From: Moorena producens 3L
Lineage (GTDB): Bacteria; Cyanobacteriota; Cyanobacteriia; Cyanobacteriales; Coleofasciculaceae
Assembly (NCBI RefSeq): GCF_000211815.1
Contig: NZ_GL890907.1
Coordinates: 1 to 64,000, forward strand
Direction of reading: 5' to 3'
DNA: 64,000 nt
In this document: positions 52,502 through 60,989 of the stretch, in pieces
How the letters are laid out: every line of letters starts with the position of its first letter
Numbering within the stretch: position 1 is the first letter of the stretch
Notes under the pieces: generated by a model
What the model saw: the letters and a program-made list of their open reading frames with translations, nothing else
What the model was told of the DNA's origin: nothing
Databases searched by the model: none
Translations under genes and position numbers: made by a program

Positions 52502-54118
52502 GTGGTATTTTCCTCCGAACGTCTTCTGTTTACACCAGCCACTCCTGACGACCATGCTATTCCTACTATTTTTGCCTTTCCTAATCAATACAACATCGGT
52601 ATTACTAGTCTCGGCTATCAGATAGTGTGGGCATCTCTAGCCTTGCGCCCTGACCTAATGGTCAGCCGCTTGTTCACGGATTACCATGAGCCATTACCGA
52701 GACAGCCAGAATTACTTGGTTATTCTATATCATGGGAATTGGATTATGTCAATATCTTAGCGGGATTGGAATTTTTGGAGATACCCCTATACTCAGCACA
52801 ACGGGACTCTAGCCATCCCCTAGTGTTTGGTGGCGGTCCCGTGTTAACCGCTAATCCAGAACCCTTTGCTGACTTCTTTGATGTGATTTTGCTCGGAGAT
52901 GGGGAAATCCTGCTAGATAATTTTATCGATGCTTATCAAGAGGTTCGCACTGCTGAACGTAATACTCAATTGCAGCATCTGGCCCAAGTCCCTGGAGTCT
53001 ATATACCCAGTCTATATCAGGTAACCTACCAGGACCTAACGAGTGCGATCGCATCCATTCAACCAGTGTCTGATCAGATTCCTACCACGGTATCTAAACA
53101 GACCTATCGGGGCAATACCCTGTCTGCTTCCACAGTGGTCACCGAAAAAGCGGCTTGGGAAAACATCTACATGGTAGAAGTGGTGCGCAGTTGTCCAGAG
53201 ATGTGTCGCTTCTGTCTGGCCAGTTACCTCACTTTACCATTTCGTACTCCTAGCGCGATCGATTCTTTGATTCCAGCTATAGAACGGGGATTAAAGGTAA
53301 CAGACCGGATTGGCTTACTGGGAGCATCAGTCACCCAGCATCCCGAGTTTGATGTGTTGTTAGATTACCTAAATCAGCCACAATACGACCATGTGCGCTT
53401 GAGTATTGCCTCGGTGCGAACTAATACAGTTACCGAAAAGCTTGCCCAAACCCTAACCAAACGTAACACCCGTTCCATTACGATTGCAGTAGAAAGTGGC
53501 TCACAAAGGTTGCGCGAGATTATTAATAAGAAGCTCAGCAATGACGAAATTATCCAGGCAGCAGTGAATGCTAAAGCAGGGGGATTAAAACGTCTCAAAA
53601 TCTATGGGATGGTAGGAGTTCCGGGAGAGGAAATAGCAGATGTTGAAGAAACTGTAGGGATGATGGAACAGATTAAGAGAGCAGCCCCCGGTCTAGGCTT
53701 AACCCTCGGATGCTCCACCTTTGTTCCCAAAGCTCATACACCCTTTCAGTGGTTTGGTGTCAATCCCCAAGCCCAGAAGCGCCTCAAGTTATTGCAGAAA
53801 AAATTGCGATCGCAAGCCATAGACTTTCGACCAGAAAGCTACAACTGGTCAGTAATTCAAGCACTGATTTCCCGAGGGGATCGTCGCTTATCCCAACTCT
53901 TAGAACTAACCAGGCATTATGGGGATTCCTTAGGCAGTTTCCGCCGTGCCTTTAAACAATTGCGAGGACAGTTACCTGAACTAGACTTCTACGTCTATAC
54001 CGACTGGTCAACAGAGCAAGTGTTGCCTTGGAGTCATCTGCTTGGGCCACTTCCCCAGGCCACCTTGCTCAAGCACTTAGGTGCTGCTACAGCCCTGGGG
54101 GTAGGGGATGGGGAATAG
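52502..54118 (+). CDS. Radical SAM protein with N-terminal B12-binding-like domain
   Basis: 538 residues from GTG. After a cobalamin-binding-like half (FAFPNQYNIGITSLGYQIVW, LLGYSISWELDYVNILAGLEFL, LVFGGGPVLTANPEPFADFFDVILLGDGE) comes the radical SAM cluster motif SCPEMCRFCLASY (C-x3-C-x2-C), then GSQRLREIINKKLSNDEI and YGMVGVPGEEIADVEETVGMM. This family is widespread in cyanobacteria; the substrate is unknown. No partner genes adjacent. Confidence 0.9.
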   Translation: MVFSSERLLFTPATPDDHAIPTIFAFPNQYNIGITSLGYQIVWASLALRPDLMVSRLFTDYHEPLPRQPELLGYSISWELDYVNILAGLEFLEIPLYSAQRDSSHPLVFGGGPVLTANPEPFADFFDVILLGDGEILLDNFIDAYQEVRTAERNTQLQHLAQVPGVYIPSLYQVTYQDLTSAIASIQPVSDQIPTTVSKQTYRGNTLSASTVVTEKAAWENIYMVEVVRSCPEMCRFCLASYLTLPFRTPSAIDSLIPAIERGLKVTDRIGLLGASVTQHPEFDVLLDYLNQPQYDHVRLSIASVRTNTVTEKLAQTLTKRNTRSITIAVESGSQRLREIINKKLSNDEIIQAAVNAKAGGLKRLKIYGMVGVPGEEIADVEETVGMMEQIKRAAPGLGLTLGCSTFVPKAHTPFQWFGVNPQAQKRLKLLQKKLRSQAIDFRPESYNWSVIQALISRGDRRLSQLLELTRHYGDSLGSFRRAFKQLRGQLPELDFYVYTDWSTEQVLPWSHLLGPLPQATLLKHLGAATALGVGDGE

Positions 54119-54400
54119 GGCGTGTGGGAAGTGTGGGAAGTGTGGGAAGTGTGGGGCGGGGGCGCGGGAAGTGTGGGGCGTGTGGGGGGAGGGGGAGAGA
54201 GCGCGGGAGGTGTATGAAGTGCTCCCGCAAACCATTGCACACAGCCCCTCCCCATTCTCGACAGCATCAAGATAATAAGCTGATGTCCATTTAAATTGGT
54301 TATTACCTATTCCCTATTCCCTGTTCCCTATTCCCTGTTCCCTTTGATTAATTTAGGTATCCCAATCTAAATGCTGAACAGCTTACTAATGCTGCTAGGT
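54119..54400. repeat. GTGTGGGAA repeats and CCCTATT heptamers
   Basis: GTGTGGGAA/GTGTGGGGC units (54121-54190), then about 100 bp of unassigned sequence, then CCCTATT/CCCTGTT heptamers (54309-54345). No gene. Confidence 0.75.
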
Positions 54401-55312
54401 CTAAGGTTTTTTAATCAATCTTGTCCCAACTCCTGGAAAATTCCATTCCAGCTGCATGTGCAAGACAGTGCCAGGAGGACGACCAGCCACCAGTGGTACA
54501 GGAACAGCACCATATAAAATATGATCCGAGTGCAGGTGAGTGATGATTGATAATAGCCTGTTACCATCAATCCCTTTCTTAGCAGCCTCAGGAGGACAGA
54601 AATTCAATTGTCTGCTAAAAACCGCATTTCCTCGACTATTGGTGACGTAAGCATTTGGTACTCCACCAAATGGTTGCGGGAATATATTGCCATCGGCAGT
54701 ATACCACATCGCCCAGACCGTGTACACCCGATTCGGGATCAGATTGTTTAGTCGGACTCTGACCCTGTTGTTTCCCCTAGAATCGCAATTAATTTGCATT
54801 TGTCCAGAAGCCTTAAACCAATCCGCTACAGTAATCGGATTTGGAGATTCCGGATTAGACTGAGAGCGAGAAACTACCGGAGCATCTAATTGAAATGGCA
54901 GTGGAGTTCGTACGGAGAGATCTCCTGAAACCCAGGTATCGATTTGACGCAGAGGTACGTTGACAGCCCCAGGGTCAGTGGTTTCAAGGTCAAAAACTGG
55001 GAAAATTGTTTCCAAGAAAGGATCCACGATTGATGCCAAAACAGCATCCTTTCGTGTCGAAGCAGTCAGAGGCAGAGGCTCCTTACCATTGGGGTTGTAG
55101 ATACCCATTGTTGTTGCTCCTGCCAAGTTCAGGGGAGCAGACAAGAAGTCCCACCGATATCTTGGTTTTCCAAAAAGCCGATTCCAGCCTGTTACCACCT
55201 CTGCCTCGATAGTAACGTTAGTGTTTCTCCTCCTCTGTGCTTCAGCTGGGTTAACCTGTGATAAAAAGGCAAAAAGGCTCAAAAAAAACAGAATTCCAAA
55301 CTTTTTCATCAC
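54401..55312 (-). CDS. Secreted protein of unknown function
   Basis: 303 residues with a clear Sec signal peptide (KKFGILFFLSLFAFLSQVNPAEA, cleavage after AEA near residue 25). The mature protein is beta-rich (VYTVWAMWYTADGNIFPQPFGG, RVRVRLNNLIPNRVYTVW) with a late H-L-H-S-D-H pattern (LLSIITHLHSDHILYG), reminiscent of metal-binding His but also of a CHRD/spondin-like module. I do not recognise the family. It is followed upstream on the same strand by a beta-helix protein gene 311 bp away. Confidence 0.75.
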   Translation of the reverse strand: MMKKFGILFFLSLFAFLSQVNPAEAQRRRNTNVTIEAEVVTGWNRLFGKPRYRWDFLSAPLNLAGATTMGIYNPNGKEPLPLTASTRKDAVLASIVDPFLETIFPVFDLETTDPGAVNVPLRQIDTWVSGDLSVRTPLPFQLDAPVVSRSQSNPESPNPITVADWFKASGQMQINCDSRGNNRVRVRLNNLIPNRVYTVWAMWYTADGNIFPQPFGGVPNAYVTNSRGNAVFSRQLNFCPPEAAKKGIDGNRLLSIITHLHSDHILYGAVPVPLVAGRPPGTVLHMQLEWNFPGVGTRLIKKP

Positions 55313-55623
55313 GGATTTCTTCTCCTAATTAAAAGACCTGTTGCAAACGTCAACTTTTGCCAGGTTGCTGTAGTTGCTATCCTAGTTATCAGCTTGTTTT
55401 TCAAAAGTTATGCAAAACCAGCGCTAAAAAATTAAAAATTTGCTCAGCAACCAACAAGCTGCCTTGAGGCGTTGCGTCAGTCTTTTCATGAATAGGAGTA
55501 GAGTGGGCATCCTGCCCGCCCCAAAAGATCAAGGGACAGGCAAGATGCCTATTCCACCTCACTCTTAAAATCATTCCATTATTAAGCAACGCCCGAAAAA
55601 CAACATAGATCAAGGCAAAGACT
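55313..55623. other. Gene-free spacer with palindromic element
   Basis: A GTGGGCATCCTGCCCGCC / GGCAAGATGCCTATTCCAC inverted element (55504-55557) is followed by ATCATTCCATTATTAAGCAACGCCC, a block that recurs at 59378-59402. Nothing else recognised. Confidence 0.6.
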
Positions 55624-57162
55624 TCAACCTAAAGTACTGATCTGAACCAGAGCACCAACGCCACACCCGCAGTCGCATCCAGCCGCTTGGGCACGCCCCC
55701 ACTGGGATAGCATTGAATTTGAATGGGGTAGAGTAATCCGTGCGCTGCGAGACGGTGCCGATGGTGCAATCAAGAACTCATTCCCTGGTGCCACTACAAT
55801 GGCATCGTCCGGGATATCTTCCGTGACCTCCACCGGTCCAAACACCAGCACCCTAGCACCAATCTTCACCCCCTTACGCACTGTCGGTCCAAACAACACA
55901 GTGCCGTTGCCAATGGTAACGTCATCCTCGATTTCCAGTGGACCATGGAGAACTACCCGATCACCGATAACGCATCTAGCTCCTACTCGGCAAGAGGTGA
56001 ACGTTAGCTGATGAAGGCTTGAGTTTTTACCAATAGTGGTGCCTTTACCAACTGACACAGTGGGAGCCACATCACCGAGAATATAGCTCCCCTTACCAAC
56101 CACTACTCCTGATGCCAACTGGCACCCTCCCAGGACAATAGCATCTTTATCGATCAGTTCGGGGGACTTTACCACAGGGACAACGAACCTTGCACCAGCT
56201 TCAGGACTGTTTGAGGGCGGTGCATTCAAGCCCACTCCCCCAGCATCGTCCGCTGGCGTGCTTGGAGTTGGTACTGGTGTTAGAGGTTCAAAGCGCTCAA
56301 AACCCAAGTCTCCCAGAGTCGCTTGACGTGCTGGGATGACTCCGGTCCCACGTCTATAAATACTTGGTGGAGCAACCGATAGCTTTCCAAAGGCTTGATC
56401 TAAATTAGGAAAGTCCTCCCCAGGATTGCGAGGATTGCCAGCAACATCAGAAAATGGGATGGTGCGTGCAGCGGCACGATAAAGTAAGTTGAATCCTCGG
56501 GCTAGTACTAAGTTTTCTTCATCGACATCAGCAAAGAATAGTGAAAATGGAGCAGGTACCGGAATGATATTGGGTTTAACATCAAGTTGGCTATAGATCC
56601 GTGCTCCAAACAACACTAGACTTGCTGGCGGAATCTTGATGGGTCGTCTCGGATTCTCTCCCAGAATCTGTGCTGCCAAACCAGTAAAGCTCGCGTCACC
56701 AATGTCGGCATTTTGAACGATCGCATTGATGCCCGTACCACAGGCTTGTCCGATCCGAACCCTTCCGACGAAGGTGACTCCATGGGCGGTGAAGGTTCCA
56801 TCCCCCAATTCTAGGTTACCTCGACCCAAGGAGCGACCACGGAAGTTGAGCAATCGGGTATTGTCTTGCAAGTTAACAGCGTTACCAATTTTGGCAGAGG
56901 CACCCTTGAGGGTAACAAAAGCATCAATCAGGCTAGCGGCTCCCATCTTAAAGTTCCTAGTACCCACGACTGCACTGGGATGGATGAAACTGGTAAAGCC
57001 CACTGGTCCTACTGAGGATTTAGCCTGCTGTGCAGCAACTCCTTTCATCCCGCCTGGAATTACTGAGCCCACCGTGGCTGCTGTCGCACCTCCAAGTGCA
57101 GCTATCAGTAAATCCCGTCGCGAACAACTGAATCTAGTTAAATTATTGGTCATGCTACCCAT
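55624..57162 (-). CDS. Tat-exported left-handed beta-helix (hexapeptide-repeat) protein
   Basis: 512 residues. The N-terminus has the twin-arginine motif SRRDLLIAALGG followed by a hydrophobic stretch and GVAAQQ, a probable Tat signal cleaved after AQQ or nearby. Two blocks of hexapeptide repeats follow (IHPSAVVGTRNFKMGAASLI to IGDASFTGLAA, and IVLGGCQLASGVVVGKGSYI to VKIGARVLVFGPVEV), as in gamma-carbonic anhydrases and acyltransferases. The metal-binding His triad of carbonic anhydrases is not evident. Exported role unknown. The ATG at 57162 or the second ATG three codons later is possible. Confidence 0.82.
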   Translation of the reverse strand: MGSMTNNLTRFSCSRRDLLIAALGGATAATVGSVIPGGMKGVAAQQAKSSVGPVGFTSFIHPSAVVGTRNFKMGAASLIDAFVTLKGASAKIGNAVNLQDNTRLLNFRGRSLGRGNLELGDGTFTAHGVTFVGRVRIGQACGTGINAIVQNADIGDASFTGLAAQILGENPRRPIKIPPASLVLFGARIYSQLDVKPNIIPVPAPFSLFFADVDEENLVLARGFNLLYRAAARTIPFSDVAGNPRNPGEDFPNLDQAFGKLSVAPPSIYRRGTGVIPARQATLGDLGFERFEPLTPVPTPSTPADDAGGVGLNAPPSNSPEAGARFVVPVVKSPELIDKDAIVLGGCQLASGVVVGKGSYILGDVAPTVSVGKGTTIGKNSSLHQLTFTSCRVGARCVIGDRVVLHGPLEIEDDVTIGNGTVLFGPTVRKGVKIGARVLVFGPVEVTEDIPDDAIVVAPGNEFLIAPSAPSRSARITLPHSNSMLSQWGRAQAAGCDCGCGVGALVQISTLG

Positions 57163-57801
57163 GTATTAGCTTAAATCCCTGTCTTTTCAAAACTCGGGGG
57201 ATGGTTGAATATAGAACACCTTTGTTCTGATCTGTTCTCATTCATGGTCACGGGTCAACTTGAATCGGTTTGACTGACGTCATTCTCAAACCGAAATCAT
57301 GGTGCCCACTATGCATCCTGATCCGAATTATTGCCTGAGCTACTGACTTTTGGCGGAACTGATGTATGAGACCGGATTAATGTTAACCACACCACCAACC
57401 GCCCTTGGTCTCAGCTATGTATTAACTTTTAGCACACTTTATAAAGACACCGGTTAACGAGTTAAAATAACTTAACGTTAATCATTTTTAACAGAAAAGG
57501 TACCCTCAAGGGTACTGTCAAGCCAGGGGATGATCTGATAATTGCTACAATAGCAAAGGGAGCAGGGAGTAGGGAGCAGGGAGTAGGGAACAGGAAACAA
57601 AAATTTTCACAATTCATTTAGTAAGCCTAAATAAGGATTTGATCAAACCAAGTAATTACCCGATTTATGTGTATCCTATAGATAATAGGATTTGCGAAAT
57701 TTGGGGTCAATATTTGTTGAAATATAGTAAAATAAAAAAGTAAATCAACTAGCTAATAATTATCGCTAAATAGCTAGTTATAATGTTAATAATTACCAGC
57801 T
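57163..57801. other. Intergenic region with a lone palindromic leader
   Basis: AT-rich, with no gene. It contains the 57500-57515 palindrome and part of the conserved leader seen before the small-protein cassettes, then a GGGAGCA/GGGAGTA heptamer array (57560-57595), a GTATCCTATAGATAATAGGAT inverted repeat (57669-57689), and the methyltransferase leader. Confidence 0.6.
57500..57515. promoter_or_regulatory. Solitary copy of the cassette palindrome
   Basis: GTACCCTCAAGGGTAC, a perfect 16-bp palindrome with 7-base arms, preceded by AAAAG and followed by TGTCAAGCCAGGGGATGATC, close to the leader of the four small-protein genes (TGTGAAGCCAGAGTTAGATC). No member of the peptide family follows at the usual 89 bp; the next gene is the methyltransferase at 57802. 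Confidence 0.7.
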
Positions 57802-58422
57802 ATGCTTGAAATCTTGAAAGGAATACAGAATACATGGCAAGATCTAGTCTTACCTGTAGATAAAAGAACAGATTGTTGGACAGTTAGCCAACAATTCCGT
57901 GATCATGTCAAACAATTTTTACCGAAAAAACAATATTCCTTATTAGAGGTGGGATGTTACAAGGGGCTGACGGCAAAGCACTTATCCGATCACTTTACTA
58001 AATATCTAGGTTTAGATGTTAACGATAGGTACCTCAGAGTAGCAAGATTAAACAATATTTTTAATTACCATGTCAAATTCCAAAGATTTGATGTGTATAC
58101 TTCTGATTGGAATCAGTTAACCTTTCCTGCTGATGTGGTTTTAATAGATGCACGTCATAAATACGAGTATATCAAACAAGATATTGATAACTGTTTAAAG
58201 CGATTTAATAATGCATTGATAATTTTTGATGATTATGGAGCATGGGAAAGCGTCTATAGGGCAGTTAATGAAGCGATCGATGACGGTAAGTTAGAGGTAG
58301 TTAAAGAAATTGGAGTTGAGAAAGGTCAACAACTGTGGCCAGATCAGAATAATCCATACTCTTACACACATTTTGGCTCAGAAGGATTGATTTGCCGTAG
58401 TAGTAGAGCGGTTTTCAATTAG
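57802..58422 (+). CDS. Class I SAM-dependent methyltransferase
   Basis: 206 residues. Motif I LLEVGCYKG (47-55) is a glycine-rich SAM loop; YLGLDVNDRYLRVA carries the acidic residue that binds the ribose, and ADVVLIDARHKYEYIKQDIDNCL resembles the Methyltransf_24 pattern with D-A-R-H-x-Y-E. FDDYGAWESVYRAVNEAI ends the core. The target is unknown. It is the only enzyme close to the small-protein cassettes and has a related palindrome 287 bp upstream. Its composition is AT-rich compared with the eCIS genes, which may mean transfer. Confidence 0.85.
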   Translation: MLEILKGIQNTWQDLVLPVDKRTDCWTVSQQFRDHVKQFLPKKQYSLLEVGCYKGLTAKHLSDHFTKYLGLDVNDRYLRVARLNNIFNYHVKFQRFDVYTSDWNQLTFPADVVLIDARHKYEYIKQDIDNCLKRFNNALIIFDDYGAWESVYRAVNEAIDDGKLEVVKEIGVEKGQQLWPDQNNPYSYTHFGSEGLICRSSRAVFN

Positions 58423-58603
58423 GTTAGTTTTTGAGGGAGCAGGGAGTAGGGAGTAGGGAAGTCAGATTAGCTGCACCTAACATTAGACTCTAGGGTTGAG
58501 TAATATTTGTTCTCTACTTCGTTTATTCTGGTAGCGGCTTAGAGCATTGCTTTAGTGTGAGAGGGTAATGATGTGATCCCATTCCAGTTGAGATGGTAAT
58601 CAT

Positions 58604-59043
58604 GCGTTCGCGTAGCGGCTCTTTCAGAGCATCGCATTCCAGTTGAGATGGTAATCATGCGTTCGCGTAGCGGCTCTTTCAGAGCATCGCATTCCAGTTG
58701 AGATGGTAATCATGCGTTCGCGTAGCGGCTCTTTCAGAGCATCGCATTCCAGTTGAGATGGTAATCATGCGTTCGCGTAGCGGCTCTTTCAGAGCATCGC
58801 ATTCCAGTTGAGATGGTAATCATGCGTTCGCGTAGCGGCTCTTTCAGAGCATCCCATTCCAGTTGAGATGGTAATCATGCGTTCGCGTAGCGGCTCTTTC
58901 AGAGCATCGCATTCCAGTTGAGATGGTAATTATGCGTTCGCGTAGCGGCTCTTTCAGAGCATCGCATTCCAGTTGAGATGGTAATCATGCGTTCGCGTAG
59001 CGGCTCTTTCAGAGCATCGCATTCCAGTTGACAGGGAAATTAT
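58604..59043. repeat. 55-bp tandem repeat, eight units
   Basis: Units start at 58604, 58659, 58714, 58769, 58824, 58879, 58934 and 58989. Each is GCGTTCGCGTAGCGGCTC, a TTTCAGAGCATCGCATTCC segment and AGTTGAGATGGTAATCAT. They are almost perfect (one base change near 58853 and one near 58931). A shortened related unit, found singly at 46.5, 46.6 and 47.6 kb, shows that the 33-bp left half is a dispersed repeat. Confidence 0.93.
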
Positions 59044-59135
59044 GCGATCGCGTTACTGTTGACAGGGAAATTATGCGTTCGCGTTACTGTTGACAGGGAA
59101 ATTATGCGTTCGCGTTACTGTTGACAGGGAAATTA
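59030..59135. repeat. 31-bp tandem repeat, about three units
   Basis: TTGACAGGGAAATTATGCG followed by TTCGCGTTACTG (GATCGCGTTACTG in the first unit) at about 59028, 59059, 59090 and 59121, the last merging again into the GTAGCGGCTCTTTCAGAG type. Related to, and continuous with, the 55-bp array. Confidence 0.85.
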
Positions 59136-59159
59136 TGCGTTCGCGTAGCGGCTCTTTCA

Positions 59160-59415
59160 GAGAATCGTGTAGCAGATCCATTGGAGTTACCCCAGCCAAG
59201 CTGCGTGATCAAACCAAACGTGATTCAAGCATCTCTACCAACCTGCGAGAGCTCCTCGATTTTTGGCATTGCTGAGGGGCGGAATGAATATGAGTGGGGT
59301 GGGCATCCTGCCCGCGCGAAAATGAAACGGGCAAGATGCCCGTTCCACGGCAAGATGCCCGTTCCACAAAACTATTAAAATCATTCCATTATTAAGCAAC
59401 GCCCAAAAAAAAAAG
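59160..59415. other. Repeat-rich spacer
   Basis: A GTGGGCATCCTGCCCGCG / ACGGGCAAGATGCCCGTTCCAC palindrome (59298-59368, with a duplicated arm) and the ATCATTCCATTATTAAGCAACGCCC block (59378-59402) end directly before the first cassette leader. Short open frames here merely translate repeats. Confidence 0.6.
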
Positions 59416-59431
59416 GTACCCTCAAGGGTAC
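59416..59431. promoter_or_regulatory. Cassette 1 palindrome
   Basis: GTACCCTCAAGGGTAC, preceded by ten A and followed by the leader TGTGAAGCCAGAGTTAGATC. The ATG is 89 bp after the first base. It may be an operator or an RNA hairpin; read on the minus strand, it with the T-run would also resemble a terminator. Confidence 0.75.
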
Positions 59432-59504
59432 TGTGAAGCCAGAGTTAGATCTGACATTCTAGAAATGTGTTGATTGAAATGAATTGCACCAAGAGGTAAA
59501 ACCC

Positions 59505-59681
59505 ATGCCTTACAAATACTATAACCCCTGTGTGTTCCAAGTTCCGATCAAATTAGAAGTACCCATTGTTCTCGACATCGCTGTCGCTGCTAAGCGTAAG
59601 TGTTTTGATAAATATGAGGAAATGGAGATCGAAGAGAACGGAGCGGCTACTGATCAGTCCCCCGAACCAGTTACCAGTTAG
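59505..59681 (+). CDS. Small cassette protein 1, unknown family
   Basis: 58 residues starting MPYKYYNPCVFQVPIKLEV. The ATG at 59505 follows AAGAGG by 8 bp; an in-frame TTG seven codons earlier is rejected because it overlaps that site and is lost in cassette 4. Residues 10-28 alternate hydrophobic and polar (V-F-Q-V-P-I-K-L-E-V-P-I-V-L-D-I), suggesting one or two beta-strands. A K-R-K turn and an acidic helix (KYEEMEIEE) follow, then a Thr/Pro/Glu tail that varies between copies. Cys9 and Cys33 are invariant. No signal peptide, no double-glycine leader. A RiPP precursor, a structural peptide or a chaperone-bound subunit are all possible. Confidence 0.8.
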   Translation: MPYKYYNPCVFQVPIKLEVPIVLDIAVAAKRKCFDKYEEMEIEENGAATDQSPEPVTS

Positions 59682-59756
59682 TCTCTTTAGGCATCTTTGA
59701 AAGGAATCTTTGACGGCTGGCTTTGAATTAGTTCATTTTTATTAATTTCTGCAATA

Positions 59757-59787
59757 CCCCTAGGCTGATCAAGCCAGGTTTTTTTTT
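59757..59787 (+). terminator. Terminator-like hairpin after cassette 1
   Basis: GGCTGATCAAGCC forms a short stem (GGCT/AGCC) followed by a run of nine T. A better-paired version of the same sequence follows cassette 2. Confidence 0.6.
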
Positions 59788-59819
59788 ACAGCGTTGCTGA
59801 GTATGGGTATGATTTCGCC

Positions 59820-59925
59820 CCCCTAATATCAAGTCTGGTTGAATACCCATAATTAAGGAGAGGGTGGGAGGTGTGGGGAGATAGGGAGATTTTTATTAAG
59901 GGTAATTATCCTGACATGATATAAC
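59820..59925. repeat. Interspersed repeat, left copy
   Basis: CTAATATCAAGTCTGGTTGA, ATACCCATAATTA, a GGGAGATAGGGAGA stretch and TTATTAAGGGTAATTATCCTGACATGATATAA. A second copy lies at about 61430-61557. The two flank the hypothetical gene at 60195. The rest of 59682-60194 is AT-rich with a GG/CC hairpin (59927-59990) and no gene. Confidence 0.8.
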
Positions 59926-60194
59926 CCCCCAACTTTGGGTGGAACGAAACTCTCTTTCGTCCCCCAATTTTGGGGGATAATTGGGGCAGTAGCCAAATAA
60001 TACCAAGAAATTCATACTTAAATTCAGCACCCAATTGAAAACTGCTATAATTTTTAATTATGCCCTTTGTAAGTAATCGGCATTAAATTTATCAGTATAA
60101 AAATTTGGTATTATTGAGCTTAAACATTGAGTAAAACCTATAGCATTATAGATCAATATTTAGGCTATATAAAAACTATATATTAGTATTAAAA

Positions 60195-60989
60195 ATGATA
60201 CCAATTGTCCCCCCTACAGTTGAAGTATTAAAAGATATTGTCCTCGGTTTAATAGAAAATATTTATTCTAGATATGAGGTAAAAGAATGGATCATCGGCA
60301 TGCAAAAAGAGCATTCTATAATCTTCCCTGGTTGCATGAGCTTCGGGATTAAAAATAGATTTGCTGAATTTGTGATGTTTGCTTTGTTCTGCATTAATGA
60401 GGTCGGGGTTGGAAAATTTGATAGTCCTGGTGAACAGTTTATTCGAGATGTAGATCTTGAAGAATATCTAGCTTGCTTAAACGAAGAAGATTGCACAGAA
60501 AGATCTGGAAATATTGTGAGACTCAGACCCCATCAGATCCAACCAGTTAAAAAAGTATACAATACTCTTGTGGGTATAGATTGTGGGAATGGGCAATTAC
60601 TAAAAGATATAGGCGTTTTTCTAAATAGAGGTTATTTTCTTGATCTCAACGATTATCGAGAAGAAGCCTTAGTGGAATATTGTGGCTCACATTTTGTTTT
60701 ATCTTACTCGCACAATAGAAATAACAATGATTTATATATCGAGGCCTTTGAAGGTGAAAAAGAAACTGTGGCGAAGCTATTAGTAGAACTTAATATATTA
60801 CCTAATATGATTAAATGGGTCAATGACTTAATTGATAATGAAGTATGTAGATTGTGTAGGGTAGACGATAACAATAATACATTTGTTATGAAAACGTTTA
60901 GTTCTTATATTGAGGCTGAAATTGAGAGATATTCATATCAAAAAAAAGGACATAAACAAACCTATTATTTGGAGCGATATTATACCTAA
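60195..60989 (+). CDS. Hypothetical protein, AT-rich, between two repeat copies
   Basis: 264 residues. No family recognised. It starts MIPIVPPTVEVLKDIVLGLI; it has a Cys pattern in the middle (CLNEEDCTERSGNIV) and near the end (NEVCRLCRVDDNNN) and a Lys/Tyr-rich C-terminus. No signal peptide and only weak hydrophobic segments, so probably cytoplasmic. Codon use is more AT-rich than in neighbours and the gene is bracketed by copies of an interspersed repeat, which suggests arrival as a unit. It separates cassettes 1 and 2. Confidence 0.7.
   Translation: MIPIVPPTVEVLKDIVLGLIENIYSRYEVKEWIIGMQKEHSIIFPGCMSFGIKNRFAEFVMFALFCINEVGVGKFDSPGEQFIRDVDLEEYLACLNEEDCTERSGNIVRLRPHQIQPVKKVYNTLVGIDCGNGQLLKDIGVFLNRGYFLDLNDYREEALVEYCGSHFVLSYSHNRNNNDLYIEAFEGEKETVAKLLVELNILPNMIKWVNDLIDNEVCRLCRVDDNNNTFVMKTFSSYIEAEIERYSYQKKGHKQTYYLERYYT

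Noticed and set aside
58604..59043. Possible CRISPR array (eight units of constant length)
   Set aside because: The spacers between the 33-bp blocks are identical, so it is a simple 55-bp tandem repeat; no cas genes nearby.
59090..59378. Open frames MTGKLCVRVT and MTGKLCVRVA
   Set aside because: They start in the 31-bp repeat and continue through a palindromic repeat; no homology pattern.
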